A stretch of DNA of 64,000 bases. Source: Trichosphaerium sp. ATCC 40318. Taxonomy: Eukaryota; Discosea; Flabellinia; Trichosidae. Shown here piece after piece: positions 1 to 10,300 of the stretch. Under the pieces are notes generated by a model that searched no databases, had not been told where the DNA came from, and was given only the letters and a program-made list of their open reading frames with translations. The first letter of the stretch is position 1. Each line of letters begins with the position of its first letter. The position numbers and the translations under genes were made by a program. The stretch is from contig JALMLS010000397.1 in NCBI GenBank assembly GCA_038496445.1, positions 248,001-312,000 of the forward strand, read 5' to 3'.

Positions 1-94
1 ACCCGTTAGTGTTAATTTTTTGTTTAAAGGACTTTACAGTAGCTTCATCGCCCTTCAACAACGTTTCAAGGTCTAGAAAAGGTAACCTCGCCAT
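1..94 (-). CDS. N-terminal fragment of a protein, possibly an Fe(II)/2-oxoglutarate dioxygenase
   Basis: A minus-strand frame opens with ATG at 92-94 and stays open to the window edge, giving about 31 residues that begin MARLPFLDLETLLKG. A short N-terminal stretch with a hydrophobic I/LPFLDL-like strand followed by an LL-x-G-D segment is how many isopenicillin-N-synthase-like dioxygenases begin. No catalytic residue is inside the window, so the family is only a guess. The gene runs off the left edge and would share an upstream region with the dehydratase gene on the plus strand. Confidence 0.4.
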   Translation of the reverse strand, partial: MARLPFLDLETLLKGDEATVKSFKQKINTNG

Positions 95-1073
95 TTATTC
101 GTTATAGCGTTGATATCAAGTTCTAATTCGTTATTTTGAGGTGAAGCTTAAGCCACCTTTCAATGAAAGCGTTTTAGTCATTTACAAAGACCTTGCTGCG
201 TTTTACATTGTCTTTCTTTCGTAGGCTGTCCATTTTAGTAGGCATAACTCGCTTCTCATGTACGTAGAAAAACCTTTTGAACTAGTTTTTCCGAGTAGCT
301 TTGAACAACTAAATTATTTTCTTCAAAACCTCTGAAATTTCCGACTCCCATACACTGTTTTTCGAAGCTGATGGTCGGTCCAGACTGTTGTAACTCCCTG
401 AAGAACTGAAAAGCATAAAATGGAAAGACCTTACGAAATTAACTCTGCTAGAAGTAATTATAGAGAATACTGTAACACTATCATGGCTTGTGTTATCTTT
501 AACTTGCTACTACTACAAATGGTATAGGCTTCTCCGCATTCCTATTTATGACAGCTCTGAGGCAGTCACATTGCGCTTTTCAAAATAGCTTGGGAGTAAG
601 TAACACGTGGAACGAGCTACAGCTATTTAAAAACTCATTTATTTTGCTTGTTTCAACACATGCTGTACGTTTCAGCCATCACATTCACCACAGAGATATG
701 CTAACAGGTGATGATTGGGAAGGTAAAGCAGCACACATGACATGGATTAGAGCAATATTTTATGGACCTACACTATTTTAATATCCACTACATTGCGCTA
801 AAGAAGTCAAAAGATAAGTTCATTGTTTTTAGTGAGAAATCTTTCCTGGCGTTGTTTCACTTGTCACGTGGTTAAAAACAAGTACATGTGCAAAGTAAAA
901 ACGCTATAAAACACTGTTACTTCTTGTCTACGAATGCACTAAAAGGGTTACCTAGAAATGTTATTTGAAATGTCATACGACATTTTCTTTCCAAAGCTTA
1001 ACTTGAACTTAACCTTTTTTTGAAGTACATTTCGTTGGTTTGTAAACCATTGTTCTATGTTAAAACGGTTCAT
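95..1073. other. Intergenic region between divergent genes
   Basis: About 980 bases with no exon chain that I can support. It is AT-rich and contains two CACGTG hexamers, near 603 and 862. An open stretch at 548-781 has no recognisable product and no convincing partner exons. It presumably holds the promoters of the two divergent genes. Confidence 0.5.
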
Positions 1074-4000
1074 ATGATGAAGCATACCTCAATTTCCTAC
1101 GATAAAGAGCCGAATACTTCGTCTAAACCCAAAAGTCGTGAAAACGTTGTAAAAGAGTTCTCCGATGGTACGAGCGACGCTTTCCACAGTTTAGCGCTTG
1201 TAAAAATTTGTGTAAAAACTGTTTAAATCAAAACCATTTCAAAGTCAGCTAAAACGCCTTTATAGTTGCTGTTGTCGCGTCAAAAAACGACAACGCAGCG
1301 ATTTGTAGTATCGCACGCTTGCCGCGTGGGACAATAGTCAAAAGTCCTGATGGCACATTCGCAATGACACTTGGTACGTTTAGAATGACCGCTATGACAT
1401 GTACTTACCCTGTTCGCTTCCCAGATCACACGGTGTTGGAAGGACACAGATTTTGCATTAAACGTGTTCCAAAAGGTACAACCCTACAACATTGTTGGTG
1501 TAATTGTTTAAGGTGAGTGCGTGTATTCTTGGGATCTTCCGTTTGGTAGAGCGACACGGGACATTGAGCCTGGTACGTCTTTTTCTTCTTCTTTTGCGTA
1601 GAGGTTTGGTCAAATGCCACGTGAACAGCTCCCAACTCAAGTATAACTCACCGGAACATTGTGCAAGGTTTACCTCGAGGAATACCGCATAATTTCGCGT
1701 GTATTATCTAGGAAGGCGTTGAGAAATAGTGTGGTAGCGTTTACAGCGGCAGTTGACTGAACTGGAGTTTCGTTTTAGTATTGCGCACGTGATAAAAGGT
1801 GTTGATTTTTTTTTTGTAATAGGTAATTATTTGTGTAATCAAGGGCTTCTTGATGCCTTATCCACACGCTCAAGCGTTGACTACGAACTTCCCAAAGAGC
1901 CTAACTTCGAGAATGAAATTTTACCACATGTACGTTTTTAATTCGCCACAGCAGATACTCACTCGTATATTTAGGGAGATATCAATGAGGAAAAATTCCA
2001 AATTGGACAGCCATTAGAGCGTTACCCTACACCAGGCACTTTTAAAGGAATACAGGTGCGTCAAAGTTGTTTTAAACTGTTTTGTTTCTTTTTTTTGAAA
2101 TATTTGTCAGAGGTCTGAAGCAAGAGGCATAGCAACACGTAATTATATTGTTGTCATCGGTATGACCTCAGTGACTGCTCCTTTGGTGAAGTCCAGTACG
2201 TGTATAATTTACTTTGTTCGTTTTTTTTGGAAAGTCAAGTTATTAATCACGTGACCTTTTTAGTTGAGTACAACTTCAAAGTGAAACGAAATTTACTTGA
2301 AAATTTCCCAAATATTGATGGCGTCGTTGCTATCGCACACACTGAAGGAGGCAACAATGCAGTTAATAATGAAGAACTGGTTATACGTACGGACATAGTA
2401 ATTTTTTTGGGGTACAACCTATATTTTCTAATTCCAGTTCTTAGGCACTTTATCCGGCTTTATAGGTATACACAATCATCATAAAACTGTTGATGTAGTA
2501 TCCTCATTAATAATATTGTAGTGCACCCGAATATTGCAGCGCTATTGATAGTGGACGCTTGCAGCGAAGAGGAAGCAAAAAATCCTTCAAATGTTATTAC
2601 TTATGAAGCGATTAAAGGCTATTGTGAAACTAAATACCCAAACGCTATAAAGTTTGGCGATACAGAAGGATCATATCCAAACACTCTATTAAGAATGTCA
2701 GGAAACTTTAAATCGGACAGAAAGAGCGCCATAGCTACTATAAAAGGGTGGAGAGAAAAAGCTAATAATGTAACAAGAACAGATGTACCTTTATCGAAAC
2801 TCTCAGTTGCTTTACAATGTGGTGGATCAGATGCTTTTTCTGGTATATCAGGAAATCCAGTTGCTGGATGGGCAGGACGAGAACTCATAAAGGTATGCTG
2901 CAGTGTCAAAAACAGTCAATCTAGTGTTAGTAAATTAATTTTTGAAGAATGGAGGATCAGCTGTTCTTGCTGAAACAGATGAACTTATTGGCGCTGAATC
3001 GTATATTATACGCGAAGCATCATCTTTGAATCAAGCAAAGAAGTTTTTATCTACTGTAGATAACTTTAAGGCATGTTCATTTGCGAAATCGAAGGTTCCT
3101 TATTAATAATTTGTATTTAGCGTTGGGCTGCATTACATTCTCATTCAGCTGAAGGTTTGTGTCAACGAATTCTTGTCTAGTCTAGCTTTAATTACTTAAT
3201 AGGAAACCCATCTGGCGGTAACAAGTACCGTGGGTTATATAATATTGTCCTTAAATCCTTGGGCGCTTCCATGAAGAAACCAAAAGATGTTCCTTTAGAT
3301 TATGTTATTTCATATGGTGAGAAAACTAAGGATTCTGGTTACTACTTTATGGATAGGTTCGTTTTTCTTTCAGTTTGGCGATTTTACTGCCACGCGATTA
3401 ACCTTGCTTAGTCCTGGTAACGATCCTGAAAGTATAGCAGGGCAAGTAGCGACTGGTTGTCAAGTTATTTACTTTGTAACTGGAAATGGATCAGTAACAA
3501 ACTTCCCTTTCGTTCCTACTGTTAAAGTACGCCATATCCATTTATTTCGCGTACTCTAACAATATCGTAAGGTAGTAACAACAAGTGGAAGATACAATTT
3601 ATTATCTAACGATATGGACTTTAATGCTGGGAAGCATATGGTACGTTTTTTGTATCTTGATTTTTTCTCATCTAGAGTTTTTGTAGACTGAAAATTTGAC
3701 AATTGCTGAACTTGGTAAACAATTATTTGACCTTACAACACGCGTTTGCTCTGGTATGTTGTCATAGCTAGCAATAAAAACTTGTGAAGTGGTATCGTAA
3801 TTGGAGATTAGGTACAAAGGTCAAAGGAGAACTTGCTCGACATTCGCAAGTTCAACTGTGGAGAAATTGGATGCAAACTCCCGCTCAGTCTTTCGAAGAT
3901 GACAATCCTAACCTAGAAAGTAAGAAACATAAAGCAAGTAGTTCTATCGATAACACTAACTTGTTTGAAAGGTGAAAGCATTAATATGAGAAGTACTTCA

Positions 4001-5578
4001 AGTGAAGATGCCAAACGAACCTTCATGGCTCTGAAAAGCAAGGATGGAAGGTACATTCGCCCTTTGATTTGCCTTTTGCAATAATCTCACTTTGTACCTG
4101 GCAGGTATACTATGAGACAAGTCGGCTTGGTTCTGCCTACATCTCTATGTTCAAGTGAAGTTGCAAGGTACTAAGATATCTTTTCGTCTTTCTGCGTCTC
4201 ATCTTATTAATATAGACAAATCACATTTGCTTTGAATATGAAGTTTAAGGAACAACTACAAAACTCTGGCATATCTAAATTTGTAGCTTTACCTCATACA
4301 GAAGGTTGCGGATCTAGTTCTGGTTCGAACGAGGTAGTTTGTTCTCAAAAGATAGTAGTATTTATTTTGTTTAGACTTACTACAAAAATACGATATTGGG
4401 TCACTTAGCGTCTCCAGCAGTAAAACAAACAATGTTCTTGGAGCATGGATGTGAAAAAACTCATAATGATGAGATGAGGCAACATATTGATGGCCTAAAC
4501 ACGGTCTTAAAGCACAAGGTAAACGATTTATTCACCCCTACTTTTTGTTTGACATATCTGTTTTAGATTGACATTAGTGACTGTGTGTTCCACAGTTTAC
4601 AACTAGACGGTGGTTATAAAAATATCGTAAATCTTTCTGATAGTTGGTACATATTCATCTATTGTACTACATAGTCTTATGAACAAAAGGGCTACAAAGT
4701 GCTTAGAGGCAACTTCGATGGAAAGAGAAGAAGTTGGATTACAACATTTAAAAATTGCGCTCATTACGTTCCCTGGAGACACAGTTTCTACAGAAGGTAC
4801 ATAACACCTATATCTAATGGTTTTATTGATCTTTAATTCATAGTCTCGTCTTGCCTTGCACGTGTTTGTTCAACAATAACAGGCAAGTAACACATGTGAT
4901 TTTTTTATTGTTGTAACTTTTTTGTGTTCAGATCAAGGTGGCCTTGTTGTATCTCCTGCTAATTCTCCTCATGTAAGACATAATATTTTCCTCGGCCAAG
5001 TAGTGGATGCTGTTAAGAACACAGTTCTCGAACCAACAATAGCTTATGGGAAAATCCCAAGCACGAATGGTTTCCATCTTATGGATTGTCCAGGTTCAGG
5101 CGATTGGGTATACAACATGTGCCTTTTATCACTTCTTAAACTTTTGATTAGGTAGAGCTTGTATCAGGTCTAGGAGCTACTGGATGTGAGTTGATGATAG
5201 CAATCGTTGATAATGCAAAAGCTGCTAAAACGCTTCAAGTAAGGAAGAACCAACCGTTTCTTTCAATGTACTTGTCACCTTTACTAATGTTTTCGTTAAA
5301 GTCGAATCCTCTGGTTCCTTTGCTACGTGTTACTACCGAATATGCTCAAGTGAATACTCCTCAAAAAAGCGCTTTCAGTGTATGTATCACAGTATGTTTT
5401 ATATAAGCTAAGAAATGACGTATAGGATTTTGATTTGGCTCTTTCAGTCGATGACTCCACATGGCATACACAACTCTTAGATAAGATTATTGAAACAGCT
5501 TCAGGGAAATATATACCAAAGCAAGACGAAAATTGGAACTTCCAGATAACAAGGGGAAGTACAGGCGTATCAATGTAA
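1074..5578 (+). CDS. UxaA-family sugar-acid dehydratase with two tandem UxaA-like halves
   Basis: Predicted iron-dependent dehydratase of the altronate/galactarate type, acting on hexonic acids. The first exon starts at ATG 1074 (a second ATG follows at once) and splices in phase to a SAF-like domain containing [10 protein letters not shown] and, after an intron at about 1474-1510, [13 protein letters not shown] full UxaA core follows, with [35 protein letters not shown] and a glycine-rich [10 protein letters not shown] segment. After a linker near 3900-4000 a second UxaA-like half appears, with [27 protein letters not shown] and [10 protein letters not shown]. The stop is TAA at 5576-5578. 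More than fifteen short introns interrupt it. The motif is HTEGG in the first half and HTEGCG in the second, so the two halves may not be equally active. The exact sugar acid cannot be told from sequence. Confidence 0.82.
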
Positions 5579-5901
5579 AATTAACCAAAAAAATTTGGAT
5601 AAATAGATAGACACAATCTTCAGCACTGTGCTGCTGAAATTTGAGACAAATAAAAAAATTACAAGTAAATCTGGTCAATCACAATCAATGCAGCGTAAAA
5701 AGTGTACCTCAATGGCAACACTAAAAAACCCACTTGAGATTGTTGGCGTGTAAGATTCTATTAACAATGTGCTTTATTTTCTTCAATTACAAATCCACAT
5801 AGAATTTGAAACAGAGCGAATCTTGTTATCAACATAGCGTAGTTTAAAAAACCTAATGTTGTGTCACATGCTTGTTTTTTGTAAATTGACAAGATGGTCT
5901 T
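5579..5901. other. Intergenic region between convergent genes
   Basis: About 320 AT-rich bases between the stop of the dehydratase gene and the stop of the minus-strand kinase gene. It should contain both 3' ends. I see no gene or repeat in it. Confidence 0.6.
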
Positions 5902-6875
5902 TTATTCTTGTTGTTTGTTTATGAACTCAATAGCTTTGTTGAAAATATCATCCGCTGATAATGTGCCATCAAAAATCTGTATACCAGGAATATCTTCAAT
6001 ATGAGCATTGTGAACTAAGTACTCTGGCCAGACGTATTTTTCTAAAAGCAAAGGTTAGCAATCATTGCTACTTTTTGCTCACTTACCAAAGTATTGATCA
6101 AATAATTCTTTGTTTTTTCTTGTCTTTCTGTTTAATCGTCTTGTGTAAGAAACATCCTTTGCTACTCTAAAATATATTAACATAAGCTTGGCGTGTGTTG
6201 GATAATCATAAAGAAAGGTTGGCGTGGTGGTGCATAAGATCAATTGTAATGTACTTTAAAAATATTTTCTTGTCTAATAATTCAACCAATTCTGGACCAG
6301 AATAAAGTAAGAATCCTTCAACCAGTATAGCTTTGGGTGGGTTAGGCTGTGTTGCCCAATATTCAATGGTCTCTTTTAATATTGATATAGCTTTACTGTA
6401 GTTTATACCTAGCAAGGGCATCAACAAATAAAAAAACCCAAAGAAAACAACTTTGATCTTACCACTCGGCAACTCCATATTCTTTAATGTCCTTGACAAC
6501 CCTTTCTACTTTGTTAAACTGAGGTGATGGGAATTACAAACTCTATGTACCGGTTGTTTCTGGTGAGTTAGCGGTAGCAAAACACGAGTCTAAGTGAATG
6601 ATTTTGTCAGGGATTTCCTTCGGTTTTTTCTTTTTTCGACGTTTGATTTGTTTACGACTGAGTCCTTCATACGTCTCTGGAGGATTTGGTTCTTTTTTAA
6701 CGTGTTTTAATCGTTCAATGCGATAATGGCGCTCCAACGATTTAGCCAGCGTAGACTTACCTAGAATAAGGGTAGGCAGCTGTTAATAGTGAACTAAAGC
6801 CAGAAAAATAATACCAGAGCCACTAGGACCTCCAATACCAATGACTAGTAGATTATGTTGTAGATCTTGACTCAT
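5902..6875 (-). CDS. Nicotinamide riboside kinase-like P-loop kinase
   Basis: Likely phosphorylates nicotinamide riboside to NMN in the NAD salvage route; uridine kinase is the nearest alternative. The protein starts MSQDLQHNLLVIGIGGPSGSG and continues KSTLAKSLERHY after an intron at 6761-6814, giving an intact Walker A. Next come a HLDSCF segment at the acceptor-site position, NMELPSG at the place where the family has NWD/E-x-P, and AILVEGFLLY. The C-terminal part reads DVSYTRRLNRKTR, then QYFEKYVWPEYLVHN, close to the YFDGxVWPxYL block of eukaryotic NR kinases, and ends DIFNKAIEFINKQQE. It has at least five introns and spans about 230 residues, normal for the family. It is divergent from the PARP-containing gene next door. 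Confidence 0.8.
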
Positions 6876-7395
6876 TGACCACTGTATTGGAACTTATGGA
6901 AACGTTCAATTTTGAGTTAAATTTCATTGAATTTAGCCACAACGACACGTCATTTGTTGTCAAAGTTCTACGCTATAAATGTAATCAATGCTCTTGCAAC
7001 ACATCGTTGAGCCACGTGACTTATAAAGTTTATGACGAAGTTGACAAGCTTTACTAATGCTTTGTTGTAATTACACGAATTTATCCGTGGCAGTGCAACC
7101 CATAATTGTAAAATTACTGGGTCATTTGAAGCTACTGTATAGGCATCTGGATAGCGTCAAAAGACATACTCCGAGAAGCTGCAATTTCGTACAGGAACTT
7201 GTACTTGATTGTGACATTGTACCTAATGATGCTGACTTGCAAGCACGTTCTGCAGCCGTTGGAGTATTCAAGCACATCGTAAAATGTAAAGAGGGCAAAA
7301 ACAGAACGAAATTCAAGCTCCGTAGGCCTTGCCAAAGGAACTAAGATGCGGTCAATACTGTTCTTTTCTGTTGCTAATTGTGAACTTCTACTGCA
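6876..7395. promoter_or_regulatory. Shared upstream region of two divergent genes
   Basis: About 520 bases separate the start of the NR kinase gene (minus) from the start of the Rho/Roc-COR/PARP gene (plus). A CACGTG hexamer inside ccacgtgac lies at about 7012. No exon chain is convincing here, although short open frames exist on both strands. A shared promoter is inferred from position only. Confidence 0.45.
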
Positions 7396-10300
7396 ATGGC
7401 GGCCGCTCGAGCCTTGAAGTTAGTGGTAGTGGGCGATGATGTTGAAAAAATAAAAACAAAACTACTTATTTCGTACACAACTGCCAAGTTTCCGTTTGAA
7501 TACGTACCAACGGTATTTGACAACTACAGCGGTGCGTATTTGATGTGTTTTCGGGTCTTTCTTGTTGTTTATTGAGTAACGGCGTAGCAAATATCAAATT
7601 TGAGGGTGAAACAATATGCCTGGGGCTATGGGATACAGTACGGAGCTATTCGTAAAAAAACGCCTGACCACTTTCTTTTTAAGCAAGGACAAGAAGGATA
7701 CGATAGACTTAGACCACTCACCTATCCAGTACATTCTAAAAGTACTTTTGTTTCGCTAATTAATTTTTATTTCAGCAAACGGACGTTTTTATTCTGATCT
7801 TTTCTATTGGCTCTCCTTCTAGCTTTCACAATATTTTAAGCAAGGTACGTTTTTATCTGCTGCTCAAAACTTGAGACCAACTACCAAAAACCAACATGTG
7901 CTCTCATCACAATTTACTACATTAAACACGTGCGAAAGCAATTACTCCTACAACCTTAGTTCTTCTAACTTGAAGTAGTGGCATCCGGAAGTTACTCACC
8001 ACGCGCCTGGTATTCCATATTTGCTTGTTGGTGGTCAACTAGAATTTAGAGATGACCCTGATAAGATTGAAGAGTTAAAAGCTAAGGGACAAGCGCCAAT
8101 AACTTATGACCAAGGTGGGTTTGTTTTTTCAACTATTCATATTAAACTTTTGATAAGGTCTTCAAATGGCGAATGATATTGGCGCCTTTAATTACATGGA
8201 GTGTTCAGCAAGATCTAGAATTAATTTAAATGAGGTATTCGAGGCTTGTGTAGGAAAAGTAGTGCATGCAGCGAGCGATGGTAAGTTTTTCGAACATTAG
8301 TTTAAAACAACATTCCCACAGTTTCTTGACGTACTGATCTCAAGATATTCATGCCTTCACAATAGCAGGGCTCTTTCAATATTTTCAAATTAAAATAACA
8401 CCTTTTGTTAGGTAATAAAAAAAAGAAGCGGAAAAAACTGAAAGGAACTGAAGTTAATTATATTGAAAACTTTTCTACAATTGCACCAACCATACCTTTC
8501 CAACGTGGTAAATTTCCAGCTGTAAAAATACTCATACTAGGACATGGTGGATCAGGTACACCCAATAGAGAAATGCTTCATTAGTTTATTGTTCTATTAG
8601 GTAAAACGACATTGCTTGACAAAATCGCAGTGCGGAAATCCAAGGGTGTAACACAATCGACCATATCACTTAACACGCGGGCTTTGAAACTAGTAAATAA
8701 TGTATCAAGTATTGCTTATGACTTTGGAGGGCAAATGGAGTATCTTACAAGCCACAAGTTCTTCTTTTCTGACAAGCACTCAATTTATATAATAATGGTA
8801 CGATTCTCCCTTTATTTAAATTCCTATGATTATTCCCGTCCTTGCGAGGCTTGACTTTAGAACGCTCCCTTATGGCTTGTAATTACTTACACACTTTGAT
8901 ATTAGGTTGATGTTTCCACAGACTTAGAGACTCAAAAGGAGCATGTACTTCATTGGCTTCAGGTTCTTGATACCAACGGTTTGTTGCGCCACGAAAAAAC
9001 AAGAAGTATAATTGTTGTGGGAAACAAACTCGACCTTGTCGAGGATCCAGACACTGCTATAAATGGCATAGTGGAAAATATTCAGAAACAGATTGACGAG
9101 GCTTTACAACTTCCAACAGCAGCTTCAATTACGTTTGGCAAGGATATGATTATGTCAGCACTGTCCAGTACGTCTTATTTACAACTTTCGTGTTTTTTCC
9201 TTTTGCTTGAAAAATCACAAGTGATGTCTGAAACTAGTGTTAAAGAATACTTCTTTCACATTCGATACATACCATCGCAAGAGCGGCTGTTATGTTTGTA
9301 GATCTCATTACTAATTTAGCTCAATTTTAGATACCTGCGTTGATAGATTCAAAGCTGCCTTGTCTACAAGTATTAAGTCTATCAAATCAACTTATCCTGA
9401 GCAACCACTTCTATGGCGTGCTATAGATTATCTACTGACTGAGTCTAAATTATTCTCTAAGAAGTCACAGACATTGTTTACAATGTACGTTTCAAAAAAA
9501 AACAAAAAAAAAACTGTCCATCTGAGAAATGCTCAAGCTGTTCTTTTTACTTTCTACATCTTGCTTTTTCATACATCTGATTTACTGGTTGGCTTAGAGA
9601 CGCTCTTCAACAATTCTTGGCTAAGAAATGTACAGACTCTGAGAGTCTATTGATAGACTCTGGCTTGAAAAGAGAGTATATAGGACACTACAAACGAGAG
9701 TTTCTTTGTAAAGATGGTGACGATAAACCTCAGCCCGAAAAGTCTAAAGCGCAGCTAGCATATGCAATTTCACATCTACATCGTGTAGGAAAAGTCATGT
9801 ATGATAGTGTACGAATGAGCTATAACACCTTTTCTCAAATAATCTTTTCTGTTTAAATAGAAAACAAAATCAGTTTGTTTGAATCCCAACACAATTGCTC
9901 GTGTCATTGCAAGTTTCATTGGTCCAGAGCAGCATATAGCACGATTGAACGGAAATATCAAGAGCTTGAAGACTTATCGAACGGCAATTATAAGTGATTC
10001 TGTGGCCATTGATAAAATCAAGGCTATTCCGGAGCTCAGTAAAATTACTGATCAGGAATGTGTGACTTTACTGTCTTTTATGGAACAAATCAATGTATGT
10101 TGCAAGTTGAATGAAGCAGAAGCCGTACGTTGACAAGAGTTATTGAGAAAATACAAAAAAGAAAGAACTAATGAGAAAAAAAAAAGGAACAATATGGTCA
10201 GCAAGGTTACTTGTTTTATAGCTTAAGACCAGAATCTGATATGATGTATATGCCACCACCTACAAACGACGATCATAATGAGACATTTATCAGTGACACT

